The notes below the pieces were generated by a model. That model did not search any database. It was not told the origin of the DNA and saw nothing but the letters and a program-made list of their open reading frames with translations. Position numbers and translations under genes: made by a program. 64,000 nucleotides of DNA, taken from Giesbergeria sp. (GTDB taxonomy: Bacteria > Pseudomonadota > Gammaproteobacteria > Burkholderiales > Burkholderiaceae_C). This document shows positions 43,759 through 52,947 of the stretch, one piece after another. The stretch covers positions 1-64,000 of the forward strand of contig NZ_JAQUCA010000008.1 in NCBI RefSeq assembly GCF_028686475.1, read 5' to 3'. How positions within the stretch are numbered: the first letter of the stretch is position 1; every line of letters begins with the position of its first letter.

Positions 43759-44880
43759 TTATTCCTTGGGGATGTAGCCGGTAATTTCGAGACCATAGCC
43801 GGTCATGCTGGGCAAGCGCCGTGGCTGGCCCATGAGTTTCATTTTGTGGACACCACATTCGCGCAAAATTTGCGCTCCAATGCCGTAGGTACGCAAATCC
43901 ATGCGTCCACGCTCTGGCGCTTGGGCCGAGCGCGCTGTGCCTTCAAATTGGGCCAGCAGCTGGTTGGCGCTTTCGCCACAGTTGAGCAACACGGCCACGC
44001 CCTTGCCCTGCTGATGCAAATAGGCCAAGCTGGTGTCTAACCCCCACGAGTGCATGGAGCGGTTGACCTCCAAGGCATCTAACACCGACAGCGGCTCGTG
44101 TACGCGCACTGGCACCACATCGTCGGAGGCCCATGCGCCCTTGACCAAAGCCAAATGCACGGCTTGGCTGGGCTGGTCGCGGTAGGCGTGGGCGGTAAAT
44201 TCGCCAAAGGCCGTTTGCAGGGTGCGCGTACCAATTTTTTCTACCAGCGACTCGTGGCGGCTACGGTATTGAATCAAATCGGCAATCGTGCCAATTTTCA
44301 GGCCATGCTCAGCGGCAAACAATTGCAAATCGGGCAGACGGGCCATCGTGCCATCGTCTTTCATGATTTCGCAAATCACGGCGCTGGGGCTGCAATCAGC
44401 CATAGCGGCCAAATCGCAACCAGCTTCGGTATGGCCTGCGCGCATCAGCACACCGCCATCCACGGCTTGCAGCGGGAAGATGTGGCCGGGCTGCACCAAA
44501 TCAGTGGGCTGGCTGGTTTTGGCCACCGCCACCTGCACGGTGCGGGCGCGGTCGGCAGCAGAAATGCCGGTGGTCACGCCTTCTGCCGCTTCAATCGACA
44601 CGGTAAAAGCGGTGCTATACACGGTGCCGTTGCGCGCCGCCATCGGGGGCAGCTTGAGAAACTCGCAGCGCTCGCGCGTCAGGGTCAGGCAAATCAGACC
44701 CCGCCCAAAACGGGCCATAAAGTTGATGGCTTCCGGGGTGACATGGTCGGCGGCCAGCACCAAATCACCTTCATTTTCGCGGTCTTCTTCGTCCACCAAA
44801 ATGACCATGCGTCCGGCGCGCATTTCGGCCACGATGTCTTGTACCGGCGAGATAGGTACGGGGCTGAGGGGGGTGTTCAT
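43759..44880 (-). CDS. ribBA: 3,4-dihydroxy-2-butanone-4-phosphate synthase with degenerate GTP cyclohydrolase II-like domain
   Basis: 373 residues from the ATG encoding MNTPLSPVP. The N-terminal RibB domain (about 10-210) is intact, with [21 protein letters not shown] and [16 protein letters not shown]. The C-terminal half resembles GTP cyclohydrolase II in overall layout. However, the zinc site is missing: where RibA has CxxGDxxxSxxCDC there is [22 protein letters not shown]. So this is a RibB enzyme with a RibA-like domain that cannot bind zinc in the normal way; a separate ribA should exist elsewhere. First of ribBA-ribH-nusB. Confidence 0.92.
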   Translation of the reverse strand: MNTPLSPVPISPVQDIVAEMRAGRMVILVDEEDRENEGDLVLAADHVTPEAINFMARFGRGLICLTLTRERCEFLKLPPMAARNGTVYSTAFTVSIEAAEGVTTGISAADRARTVQVAVAKTSQPTDLVQPGHIFPLQAVDGGVLMRAGHTEAGCDLAAMADCSPSAVICEIMKDDGTMARLPDLQLFAAEHGLKIGTIADLIQYRSRHESLVEKIGTRTLQTAFGEFTAHAYRDQPSQAVHLALVKGAWASDDVVPVRVHEPLSVLDALEVNRSMHSWGLDTSLAYLHQQGKGVAVLLNCGESANQLLAQFEGTARSAQAPERGRMDLRTYGIGAQILRECGVHKMKLMGQPRRLPSMTGYGLEITGYIPKE

Positions 44881-45093
44881 GAGGAGGAGGCTTTCGTTGC
44901 TAGGCCGTAGCTTGGGGCGCAACGCAGGCCCCCGGTGCTGGCATTGGGCGCTGTTGGCCCGCAAACACCCCAAAGAACACACGTTGCAGCGCCGCTGCAA
45001 AGCGGGCCAACCCTGTTGGCACAGGCTGGTCCAAAAAGAAGCCATTTTAGCGCTGCCTGAAAAGCTTTTGCGCGCTCAAGGTGGCTGGATGGC

Positions 45094-45399
45094 TTAGATG
45101 CTTGACATTTCTAACACCACATCCGAAACGGGATGCGCCACGCAGGGCAGCACACAGCCGCTGGCGCGCTCCTCGGGGGTGAGACCGGGCCAGTCGATGC
45201 TGTAACGCACTTGGCCCTCGGCCAACTGTCCGATGCAAGTGCGGCAGCTGCCATTGCGGCAGGAACTGGGCCAGTCTATGCCGCCTTGCTCTAGCGAGAC
45301 TAGCAAGGGCTGCTCGGGCCAAGCATCACATTGCTGGCCGTCGGGGGCGGTGCGGGCAATAAAAAAAGGGCTGATGGCGGGTGCAGTGCTGGAGTTCAT
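45094..45399 (-). CDS. Small [2Fe-2S] ferredoxin-type protein
   Basis: 101 residues. Four cysteines with plant-type spacing are present: C47, C52, C55 and C86 in SSCRNGSCRTCIG and CVLPCVAHP. The rest of the fold (LLVSLEQGGIDWPSS, SGCVLPCVAHPVSDVVLEM) fits a stand-alone 2Fe-2S ferredoxin. Redox partner unknown. It is separated from ribBA by about 210 bp, where no FMN riboswitch was found. Confidence 0.85.
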   Translation of the reverse strand: MNSSTAPAISPFFIARTAPDGQQCDAWPEQPLLVSLEQGGIDWPSSCRNGSCRTCIGQLAEGQVRYSIDWPGLTPEERASGCVLPCVAHPVSDVVLEMSSI

Positions 45400-45479
45400 G
45401 AGTGATTAAAAATTAGGCAATTTGTCAGTGGCCTTGGTATATCAACCACTTAGCTGGTATTTGGCAGCGTTTTACAGAG

Positions 45480-45488
45480 TTATCCACA
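45480..45488 (+). promoter_or_regulatory. DnaA-box sequence upstream of gshA
   Basis: TTATCCACA, the consensus DnaA box, inside a 16-mer ACAGAGTTATCCACAG that recurs at 54962-54977. It lies 130 bp upstream of the gshA start. Confidence 0.5.
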
Positions 45489-45617
45489 GTGTTGTCCCAA
45501 AATTTAAGGGATAACCCTAGGCAAGCGCACAGTGTAGGCTTATCGACATGGCATTCACGGGGTGTTGGCCTAGACGTGCTAAGTTCGACCCCGTTTTCAA
45601 AAAAAATTCCAACATCT

Positions 45618-47147
45618 ATGAGTACCTTACAACAACGTATCGCCCAGCAATTTGCGGCCCGTTTAACAGGCATTCGTCGGGGCATAGAAAAAGAAGGCTT
45701 GCGCGTCTTGCCCACCGGCAGCTTGGCCCTGACCCCCCATCCGCTGGCGCTGGGGGCCACCCTGACGCACCCCCACATCACTACCGATTACAGCGAATCG
45801 CAAATTGAATTGATTACCGGGGCGCACCAAGGGGTGCAAGATTGCTTGGACGAGCTGACGCACATCCACCAATTTGTGCTGCGTACTTTGCAGGCCGAAA
45901 GCCAAGAAATGCTCTGGGTATCGAGTATGCCCTGCGGGCTGCCCACCGACGAAACCATTCCGTTGGCGCGCTTTGGCAGCTCTAACGTGGGGCGGGCTAA
46001 AAGCGTTTATCGCATGGGGCTGGGGCACCGCTATGGCCGCCGGATGCAAACCATCTCTGGCTTGCACTACAACTGGTCGTTGCCGGGCGTGGGCAGTGAA
46101 GAATATTTTGCACTGATTCGCAATTTTCGCCGCCATGCGTTTGTGCTGCTGTACCTGTTTGGTGCTTCGCCCGCCGTGTGTCCGTGCTTTGTAGAAGGGC
46201 GCGAACACCGTTTGCAAACCTTGGGCGAGAGTGGACAATCTTTGTACCTGCCTTACGCTACCTCGTTGCGTATGGGGCGGCTGGGCTACCAAAGCGATGC
46301 CCAAGCCTCGTTGGCAGTGAGTTACAACGGCTTAGAGGGCTATGCCAATAGCCTGCACGAAGCCCTGACGCAACCTTACCCCGCTTACGAGGCCGTGGGT
46401 ATCCGCAACCCCGGTGGCGATTACAACCAACTGGGCACCAGCTTGTTGCAGATTGAAAACGAGTTTTACGGCACCATCCGGCCCAAGCGCACCGTGCATA
46501 GCGGCGAGCGCCCCTTGCACGCCCTGCGCGAGCGCGGCGTGGAGTATGTCGAAGTGCGCTTGATGGATTTAGACCCGTTTGAACCCGTGGGCATTGCCGC
46601 ACAGACCATGCGCTTTTTAGACATCTTCTTACTGCACTGCCTACTGACCGACAGCCCGCCCGATACCCCCGACGAAATCGAACAACTCAAGCGCAACCAA
46701 CACCGCGCCGCCGAGCAAGGCCGGGAGCCGGGCTTGCAGTTGGAGCGCATGGGCCAACCGGTGGCTTTGCGCGATTGGGCGGCAGAGATTTTGGCCGAGT
46801 GCAGCCCGGTGGCCGAGGCATTGGATGCCGCCCACGGCACACAAGATTACAGCGCGTCATTGGCAGCGGCACGCCAACAATTCCAGCAACCCGCACACAC
46901 CCCCTCGGCACGGGTATTGCATGCGATGGCCCAAGCAGCAGGCCACAGCTTTAGCGCTTTTGCCCTGCAACAGTCGATACAAGCGCGTGATGCGGTGCTG
47001 GCATTGCCTTGGAGTGCAGCCCAACAGGCGTATTTTGAGGCTTTGGCCGCACAATCGCTGGCAGAAAAAAAAGCGCTGGAAGCCGCAGACACGCTGCCGT
47101 TTGAGGATTGGCGCCAACGCTATATAGACCCGAGCGAATTGGGTTGA
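45618..47147 (+). CDS. gshA: Glutamate-cysteine ligase
   Basis: 509 residues from the ATG at 45618; the frame is open further up, but the family N-terminus is TGIRRGIEKEGLRVLPTG here. It makes gamma-glutamylcysteine, the first step of glutathione synthesis. Typical class I segments are DYSESQIELITGAHQ, ISGLHYNWSLP, FGASPAVCPCF, LQIENEFYGTIRPKR and VEVRLMDLDPFEPVGI. It stands alone and is convergent with the large sensor gene. Confidence 0.92.
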   Translation: MSTLQQRIAQQFAARLTGIRRGIEKEGLRVLPTGSLALTPHPLALGATLTHPHITTDYSESQIELITGAHQGVQDCLDELTHIHQFVLRTLQAESQEMLWVSSMPCGLPTDETIPLARFGSSNVGRAKSVYRMGLGHRYGRRMQTISGLHYNWSLPGVGSEEYFALIRNFRRHAFVLLYLFGASPAVCPCFVEGREHRLQTLGESGQSLYLPYATSLRMGRLGYQSDAQASLAVSYNGLEGYANSLHEALTQPYPAYEAVGIRNPGGDYNQLGTSLLQIENEFYGTIRPKRTVHSGERPLHALRERGVEYVEVRLMDLDPFEPVGIAAQTMRFLDIFLLHCLLTDSPPDTPDEIEQLKRNQHRAAEQGREPGLQLERMGQPVALRDWAAEILAECSPVAEALDAAHGTQDYSASLAAARQQFQQPAHTPSARVLHAMAQAAGHSFSAFALQQSIQARDAVLALPWSAAQQAYFEALAAQSLAEKKALEAADTLPFEDWRQRYIDPSELG

Positions 47148-47148
47148 C

Positions 47149-50100
47149 TTATTGCGGCAGGGTATAGCCCTGCTCTTGCACCATTTGCACCAAGGCATCG
47201 GCTACCTCGGGGTCGTAAATGCTGCCCCGGCCACGCACAATTTCGGCCAAGGCTACATCTAGGCCCAAGGCCGGGCGATAAGGCCGGTCGGCGGCCATGG
47301 ATTCCAGCACATCGGCCACTGCCAGCACGCGCGCCTCGGGCATAATTTGCTCGCCGCGCAGGCGCTGTGGATAGCCGGTGCCGTCCATGCGCTCGTGGTG
47401 CTGGCGGATAATGTCGGCCACTGGCAGCGGAAAATGCACATCCTTCAAAATTTCATAGCCGGTTTGGGCGTGGCATTTGACGATTTCCATTTCCAAATCG
47501 CTCAGGCGGCCGGGCTTGGTCAGGATTTCAGCTGGTACGGCAATTTTGCCAATATCATGCACCAAACCGACCAGCTCTAGCATGGCGCAGCGCTCTTCCT
47601 GCCAGCCCAAATGCCGGGCAATCGCGCCAGCAATCAGGCCGACGCGCCGCTCGTGCCCGGCGGTGTAGGGGTCGCGCATTTCTACCATATTTGACACCGC
47701 CTGCAAGGTGGCTTTCATGGAGTCTTCTAATTGGCGCACATAGCTGGCAATTTGCGCTTCGGCCCGTTGGCGCTCCGTTTCGTCTTGGGCCATAACGATG
47801 GTGGCTTCTTGGCCATCGTCCCAAATGATTTGGTTGGCATTTAATCCCAGTTGGATAATGCTGCCATCTTTGCGTCGCATGGGCACGCTGTAAGCAACGT
47901 TGCGCTCGCCGCTTTCTAAGCGCTGCCATGCCGTTTGGATGCGCGCCCGGTTGCCGGCATCCTCGGTGGTGAAATTCAAAATATCATGGCCCAACAATTC
48001 TTGGGCGCTCCAGCCTATCATTTCGCAATAACTGGGGTTGACGTAGATAATGCAGCCACCCCGGCGCACATAAATCCCGCTGATGGTTTGCTCAATCATA
48101 TTGCGAAAGCGGGTTTCGCTCTCTAACAGGGTGCGCTGGCTATGCCGAATTTCACTTAAATCCGTCCAAGCAATAATGGCATCGTCGCCCACTTGGGCCA
48201 TTGTGCCTTGGGCAATGCGGGTGCTGCCATCTTTGCAGCGCAATAGCAACTCGGGCGATTCAATCGGGCGGCCTTGGCCGGTTTGTTTTAAACCCTGCTC
48301 CCAATGCTGGCGTAGCTGCTGGCACGTGGCTGCATCGGGGTAGGCTTGCTCAAACCAAGCCTCCATCGTGGGGATGTCTTGTGGTGTGTAGCCTAGCCAC
48401 TGCTGAAACGCTTGGTTCAGGGTGCGTAGCTCGCCCGTGGCCACGCTGTAAATTTGCATTGGCGAGGGTGAGGCATTGAATAGCTCGCTAAAGCGCTGCT
48501 CCGATTGGCTGGCTTGCGCTTGGGCAGTACGCAGGTGCTGGGCATTGCTGAAGTTATGCAAAGCAAAGGATAAATCCGAGGCCATCTCGTTGAGCAACAG
48601 CATTTCGTCGTGCTCAAACAGGTTGTGCTGGCTGGCATACAGGCCAAAGACACCCAGCAATTGGCCATCGTAAAACAGTGGCAGCAGCGCCCGCTGCCAA
48701 ATATGTTGCTGGTGCAGAAAATTCAGCCACGTATCGCTTCCAGCGGGTACGTCATAAACCCGTATTTCACCATCGACCAAACCAGGGAGCAAGGTTTGGA
48801 TGGTGCTGTCGGGCTGTTCTATCACCTGTTGCAGGATGGGTAGCAAGTTGGATGGCACGCCGTGGGTGCAAACCAATTGCAAGGGCTGGCCCGGTGCCGG
48901 GTGCAGTGCCAAAAACAGCATTGGGAAGGTGCCGTGGGCAATTAAACCTTGGTAGAGGCGCTCTAGTAGCTCATCGCGGTTTTGCGAATAAACCACCGCG
49001 CGGTTGGTGGTGCTGAGCAGCTCGTACAAATTGGACAAGCGCTGCACCTTCTCGGCGGCTTGAATGCGCTCGATGCAATCGACAATTTGCTGCACCACGC
49101 TATCGAGCAGCGGTTTTTCTTCATCCAAAAAATGCGGTTGCGCCGTGGCTGCTTGGGTGGGTGCCGGGTACCAAACCAGCAAGCGCCCTTGGTCTTGACC
49201 ATTGACATGCAGGCTGCGCGTTTGTTGCACCGCAGGCAAGGGCGTGGGCAAGGGGCTACCAAAATTGCCCCAAGCGCTTTCGATGCTGACCTGTAGTTGC
49301 TGTGGATGCAAAAAAGCCGCTGGCAACAATTGAGGCACCCCGTCGAGCATTTGGGGCAGTTGCAGGCCGGGGGTTTCTATCAGCTGGGCAATGGCGTGCA
49401 GGCAGCGCAGTTCTTTGATGCGTTCGCCCAAGTTAAATACCAAGGCTTCGCGCTCGGCCATGAGGTGCTGGCGCTCGGTGATGTCACGCACCACTTGGAC
49501 GTAGCCACGGGCCTCGCCCGGAAAATGCAACGCTGCCAAGCTGCACTCTAATAAGCGCCACTGCGCGCCAGCGCCACAGGCCAGCTCGATATGGAAGTTC
49601 TCTGGTTGGGCGGCTAAGCGCTGGCAGACCGGACAATCGGCAACAGCCACGCTGGCATCGTGGAACAGTGTATGGCTAGACTGGCCTATCAGCGCTGCTG
49701 CATCTTGCTGGCAATGGCGCGCAGCGGCCTGATTGGCTTGCCGAATCTGCCCTTGGCTGTCAATGACCAAAGTGGGGTCGGGCACGGCCTCGTAGGTGCT
49801 GGCGGTGCGGGCCAAAACGCTAAAGGGTTCGCGCAGGGTGGTGTGTACCAGCGCTAAATAAACATGCCAATAGGCAAAAATTTTGAGCAGGTGGCCAATC
49901 AGGTTGGCACTGGCATAGACGCTGACATAGCGGGTAAACGCAAATTCTGCCGCAATCAACAAACCCACCGCCAACAGCAAATTGACCAAAAGCGGCTGTG
50001 ACATAAAACGGCGATAGCGCCAAAACAGGGCCATCGCCACGGCCATCACGGCAATGATGGCGTATTCGGTATAAATTTTGAAGGCTGTCAGGCCTTGGTC

Positions 50101-50607
50101 GTCGATGTAGGCATCTGGAAAATAGCCACTGGCCACCAGCAACATCGACAACGTAGCCGCACTGCCAAAACCCAGATGCAGCCACACTACGCCCACCCGG
50201 CGTAGCAACAGCAGCGGCGCTGTCAGTAACACCAAGGCTTGCAAGCCACGCGCTGCCAACCAAAGTTGGGTGGCGGGGTTGGCGCTGTCCACTGGCAAGA
50301 GCTGCATACCCTTAAAGGCCAGTAAGTGGGTCAAATCAATCGCCCCGCACCAGCCTATGCCCACGGCCATATAGACGACAAAATGGTTGCGCGTAAAGCG
50401 CAACGAAGTGGCGGCCACCACCATCGCCACTGCCCCAATCACGATAGAGAACAGTTCGGCCAGCGCATGGGACAGCAGGTAATTGACCTCTGCCGCCAGC
50501 CCACACACCAAGGCCATCAGGGATGGCACCAGCACACTCTGTAACACGCGCTCCCAGGGGCTAGGCGGGTGCAAGGTGTCAGGGTGAAGGGACAAAGGCT
50601 GGGTCAT
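47149..50607 (-). CDS. MASE3-PAS-GAF-HD-GYP sensory protein, probable c-di-GMP phosphodiesterase
   Basis: 1152 residues from the ATG MTQPLSLHP (50605-50607); longer open frame upstream is antisense to the prenyltransferase gene. The N-terminus has seven or so membrane helices (about 25-270) of MASE3 type. These are followed by a PAS domain, two GAF-like regions, two more PAS domains (ending IAWTDLSEIRHSQRTL and VMAQDETERQRAEAQ) and an HD-GYP output domain. The HD pair is at 1017-1018 in LVHDIGKIAVP, and the GYP motif is in HHERMDGTGYP (about 1078-1080). It should hydrolyse c-di-GMP in response to a membrane or redox signal. Ligand unknown. Confidence 0.88.
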   Translation of the reverse strand: MTQPLSLHPDTLHPPSPWERVLQSVLVPSLMALVCGLAAEVNYLLSHALAELFSIVIGAVAMVVAATSLRFTRNHFVVYMAVGIGWCGAIDLTHLLAFKGMQLLPVDSANPATQLWLAARGLQALVLLTAPLLLLRRVGVVWLHLGFGSAATLSMLLVASGYFPDAYIDDQGLTAFKIYTEYAIIAVMAVAMALFWRYRRFMSQPLLVNLLLAVGLLIAAEFAFTRYVSVYASANLIGHLLKIFAYWHVYLALVHTTLREPFSVLARTASTYEAVPDPTLVIDSQGQIRQANQAAARHCQQDAAALIGQSSHTLFHDASVAVADCPVCQRLAAQPENFHIELACGAGAQWRLLECSLAALHFPGEARGYVQVVRDITERQHLMAEREALVFNLGERIKELRCLHAIAQLIETPGLQLPQMLDGVPQLLPAAFLHPQQLQVSIESAWGNFGSPLPTPLPAVQQTRSLHVNGQDQGRLLVWYPAPTQAATAQPHFLDEEKPLLDSVVQQIVDCIERIQAAEKVQRLSNLYELLSTTNRAVVYSQNRDELLERLYQGLIAHGTFPMLFLALHPAPGQPLQLVCTHGVPSNLLPILQQVIEQPDSTIQTLLPGLVDGEIRVYDVPAGSDTWLNFLHQQHIWQRALLPLFYDGQLLGVFGLYASQHNLFEHDEMLLLNEMASDLSFALHNFSNAQHLRTAQAQASQSEQRFSELFNASPSPMQIYSVATGELRTLNQAFQQWLGYTPQDIPTMEAWFEQAYPDAATCQQLRQHWEQGLKQTGQGRPIESPELLLRCKDGSTRIAQGTMAQVGDDAIIAWTDLSEIRHSQRTLLESETRFRNMIEQTISGIYVRRGGCIIYVNPSYCEMIGWSAQELLGHDILNFTTEDAGNRARIQTAWQRLESGERNVAYSVPMRRKDGSIIQLGLNANQIIWDDGQEATIVMAQDETERQRAEAQIASYVRQLEDSMKATLQAVSNMVEMRDPYTAGHERRVGLIAGAIARHLGWQEERCAMLELVGLVHDIGKIAVPAEILTKPGRLSDLEMEIVKCHAQTGYEILKDVHFPLPVADIIRQHHERMDGTGYPQRLRGEQIMPEARVLAVADVLESMAADRPYRPALGLDVALAEIVRGRGSIYDPEVADALVQMVQEQGYTLPQ

Positions 50608-50715
50608 GGTGCGATTATCCCGAACATACGCTAAAAAATAGCCGTTTGGCCGCCAGTGCAGCACAATTCGGGCTGTTTGCATTTTGGGGTCGTCTGTGGC
50701 GGCCTTGTATCGTCT

Positions 50716-51648
50716 ATGTCTTTGTTTCGTGTGGCTGGCTTGGCCAAGGTGGGCCTGTGTTTGCGTATGGTGCGCCCCGGTTTTTTGGTGATTACGGCGG
50801 TCGCCTGTGTGCTGGGGCTGGCCTCGGCGGCGTATGCCGGGGTAGTGCTGTCGGCAAACAAGGCTTGGGCGACGGTGTTGTTGGCCTTGCTGGCCCATGC
50901 GGCGGCCAATGTACTCAATGACCACGAAGATGCGCGCAACGGTGCCGATGCGGCCAATACGCAGGGTTTGTTTCCGTTCACCGGTGGCTCGCGCCTGATT
51001 CAAACCGGGGTGGTGCAACTGCAAGACACACGCCGCTTGGCGCTGTGGCTGCTAGCCTTGCTGGTGCCGGGCGGTTTGTGGCTGGCCTACCAGAGCGGGG
51101 CCGGTTTGCTGGCGCTGGGCTTGGCCGGGGTGTTTTTGGGCTGGGCCTATTCTGCCCCACCGCTGGCACTGATGTGCCGTGGTTTAGGCGAGTTGGCGGT
51201 AGCGCTGGCGTGGGCGCTGATGGTGTTGGGGGCAGATTATGTGCAGCGCGGCCATTTTGCTGCTTTGCCGGTGTGGGTCTCGCTGGGTTATGGGCTACTG
51301 ATTGCCAATATCTTGGTGGGCAACGCCTTTCCGGATGCCGCCGCTGATGCGCTGGTCGGTAAACGCACGTTGGCGGTGCGCCTAGGCTGGCAGGCTGCTG
51401 CTCGGTTGTACGGGCTGCTGGCCTTGCTGGCCCATGCGGGTGTGCTGCTGCTGGTGTTGCTGCACCAGCTGCCGCTGGCGGCCAGCACTGCCTTGTTGGC
51501 GGCACCGTTGGCGCTGGGTGCTGCGGTGCAATTAGGGCGTTATGGCAACCAGCCTGCACGCCTACGCCCGGCCTTGGTACTGGGCATTGCCGCTGCGGTG
51601 CTGCATGGCTTGGCGTTGGCGGCGGGCTTGTACTACCACGCCATTTGA
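50716..51648 (+). CDS. UbiA-family prenyltransferase (MenA-like)
   Basis: 310 residues from the ATG encoding MSLFRVAGLAKV; a start 20 codons earlier is possible. Eight or nine membrane helices. The first Asp-rich motif is NDHEDARNGAD, and the second is DAAADALVGKRTLAVRLG. This fits the UbiA superfamily, with NDxxDxxxxxxD closer to 1,4-dihydroxy-2-naphthoate prenyltransferase (MenA) than to UbiA. Betaproteobacteria mostly use ubiquinone, so the substrate is uncertain. It is divergent from the HD-GYP gene. Confidence 0.78.
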   Translation: MSLFRVAGLAKVGLCLRMVRPGFLVITAVACVLGLASAAYAGVVLSANKAWATVLLALLAHAAANVLNDHEDARNGADAANTQGLFPFTGGSRLIQTGVVQLQDTRRLALWLLALLVPGGLWLAYQSGAGLLALGLAGVFLGWAYSAPPLALMCRGLGELAVALAWALMVLGADYVQRGHFAALPVWVSLGYGLLIANILVGNAFPDAAADALVGKRTLAVRLGWQAAARLYGLLALLAHAGVLLLVLLHQLPLAASTALLAAPLALGAAVQLGRYGNQPARLRPALVLGIAAAVLHGLALAAGLYYHAI

Positions 51649-51721
51649 GCAACCCCACATATGAGCACTGCCACGGTGGCGGCTTTGCCGCTCTTCTTTT
51701 CTCTCTGAAAGTCTTTCTCCC

Positions 51722-52672
51722 ATGTCTATCCAATGGTTTCCCGGTCACATGCACCTGACGCGCAAGGCGATTGCCGAGCGCATCAAAGATATTGATGTGG
51801 TGATTGAAGTATTGGACGCACGCCTACCCGGCTCTAGCGCCAATCCGCTGCTGGCCGAACTGACCGGCCACAAACCCACGCTCAAGGTACTCAACAAGCA
51901 AGATGTGGCCGACCCCGCCCGCACCGCCCTGTGGTTAGACTGGTACAACGCCCAACACGCTACCGCCGCCGTGCCGCTGGATGCCTCTGACCCCGCGCCA
52001 GCGCGCAAACTGATTGAGGCTTGCCATCGTTTAGCCCCCAACCGAGGCGGACTGGCCAAGCCGATGCGCGTGCTGATTTGTGGTGTGCCCAATGTGGGCA
52101 AATCCACGCTGATTAACACCCTGAGCAACAAACGCCAAGCCAAAACCGGCGACGAAGCGGGCATCACCAAGCTAGAGCAACGCATCACGCTGGCCGATGA
52201 TTTTTACCTCTGGGACACCCCCGGCATGTTGTGGCCGCGCATCAGCGTGGTCGAGAGCGGCTACAACCTGGCCGCCAGCGGTGCCGTAGGGCGCAATGCC
52301 TACGATGAAGAACTGGTGGTGCTAGAGCTACTGCGCCGCTTGCAAGCCCACTACGGGCCACTGCTGCAAGCGCGCTACAAACTGGCCCTGCCCGATGCCA
52401 CGGTGGCCGCTATGCGCGATGATGAATTGCTAGAAGCAATTGGCCGCAAACGCGGGGCCATGCTGGGCGGTGGCCGGGTCAACCTGCAAAAAGCCGCCGA
52501 GATTGTATTGACGGACTTTAGAACCGCCATTTTGGGCCGCATCACACTAGAGACCCCGCCCGAATTTGAAGCCTGGCGCGCCGCTGCTGCGCTGCAAGAT
52601 GCCGAGCGCGAGGCCAAAAAGCAAGCCCGTAGCGACAAAAAAAAGGGGCGCAAAGCCCCCGAAGCAACCTAA
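51722..52672 (+). CDS. ylqF: Ribosome biogenesis GTPase YlqF/RbgA-type
   Basis: 316 residues. The GTPase motifs are circularly permuted: G4 (LNKQDVAD, about 58-66) comes before G1 (CGVPNVGKSTLIN), and G3 is WDTPGML. A G2-like segment GDEAGITKLEQ lies between them. This order is diagnostic of the YlqF/YawG group, which in B. subtilis (RbgA) assembles the 50S subunit. The C-terminus is a basic helix with KKQARSDKKKGRKAP. Confidence 0.93.
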   Translation: MSIQWFPGHMHLTRKAIAERIKDIDVVIEVLDARLPGSSANPLLAELTGHKPTLKVLNKQDVADPARTALWLDWYNAQHATAAVPLDASDPAPARKLIEACHRLAPNRGGLAKPMRVLICGVPNVGKSTLINTLSNKRQAKTGDEAGITKLEQRITLADDFYLWDTPGMLWPRISVVESGYNLAASGAVGRNAYDEELVVLELLRRLQAHYGPLLQARYKLALPDATVAAMRDDELLEAIGRKRGAMLGGGRVNLQKAAEIVLTDFRTAILGRITLETPPEFEAWRAAAALQDAEREAKKQARSDKKKGRKAPEAT

Positions 52673-52705
52673 AGCAACCTGAAATAGGCTGCGCTGCAAA
52701 AGCGC

Positions 52706-52849
52706 TTATTTGTTCTTGTCCTTGCCGCGTGGCATCACCGTAGTGACGGGCGGCATGGGCCGGTCTGAGCCGGAAGGTGCTTTAGGCAGCGAAGTGTCTT
52801 TTTTAGGCTTTTTGGCCATTTTGTTGTTGTGCGTTTGTCCCTTAGCCAT
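52706..52849 (-). CDS. Small basic conserved protein
   Basis: 47 residues starting MAKGQTHNNKMAKKPKKD, after GGAGAA. It is very rich in Lys, Pro and Ser, with no membrane helix. Short proteins beginning MAKGQ...KKPKK are common in Burkholderiales genomes; no function is known. A longer reading to 52942 is possible but would overlap the K+ channel upstream region. Confidence 0.65.
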   Translation of the reverse strand: MAKGQTHNNKMAKKPKKDTSLPKAPSGSDRPMPPVTTVMPRGKDKNK

Positions 52850-52947
52850 ATGTTTCTCCGTAGCGGTCTCGGAATGGGACCAGAAGCCGCAATGGTATGC
52901 GTAAAGCGTATTCTGTGCTGGGCTAGAACGCGGTATCTTCAATAGCT

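Noticed and set aside
44881-45093. FMN riboswitch upstream of ribBA
   Set aside because: The conserved RFN-element core (AGGG...GAAATTCCC type) is not found in either the leader or its complement.
50608-51024. 139-codon extension of the HD-GYP gene
   Set aside because: It is antisense to the prenyltransferase coding sequence and has low-complexity basic composition; the start at 50607 fits the MASE3 domain.
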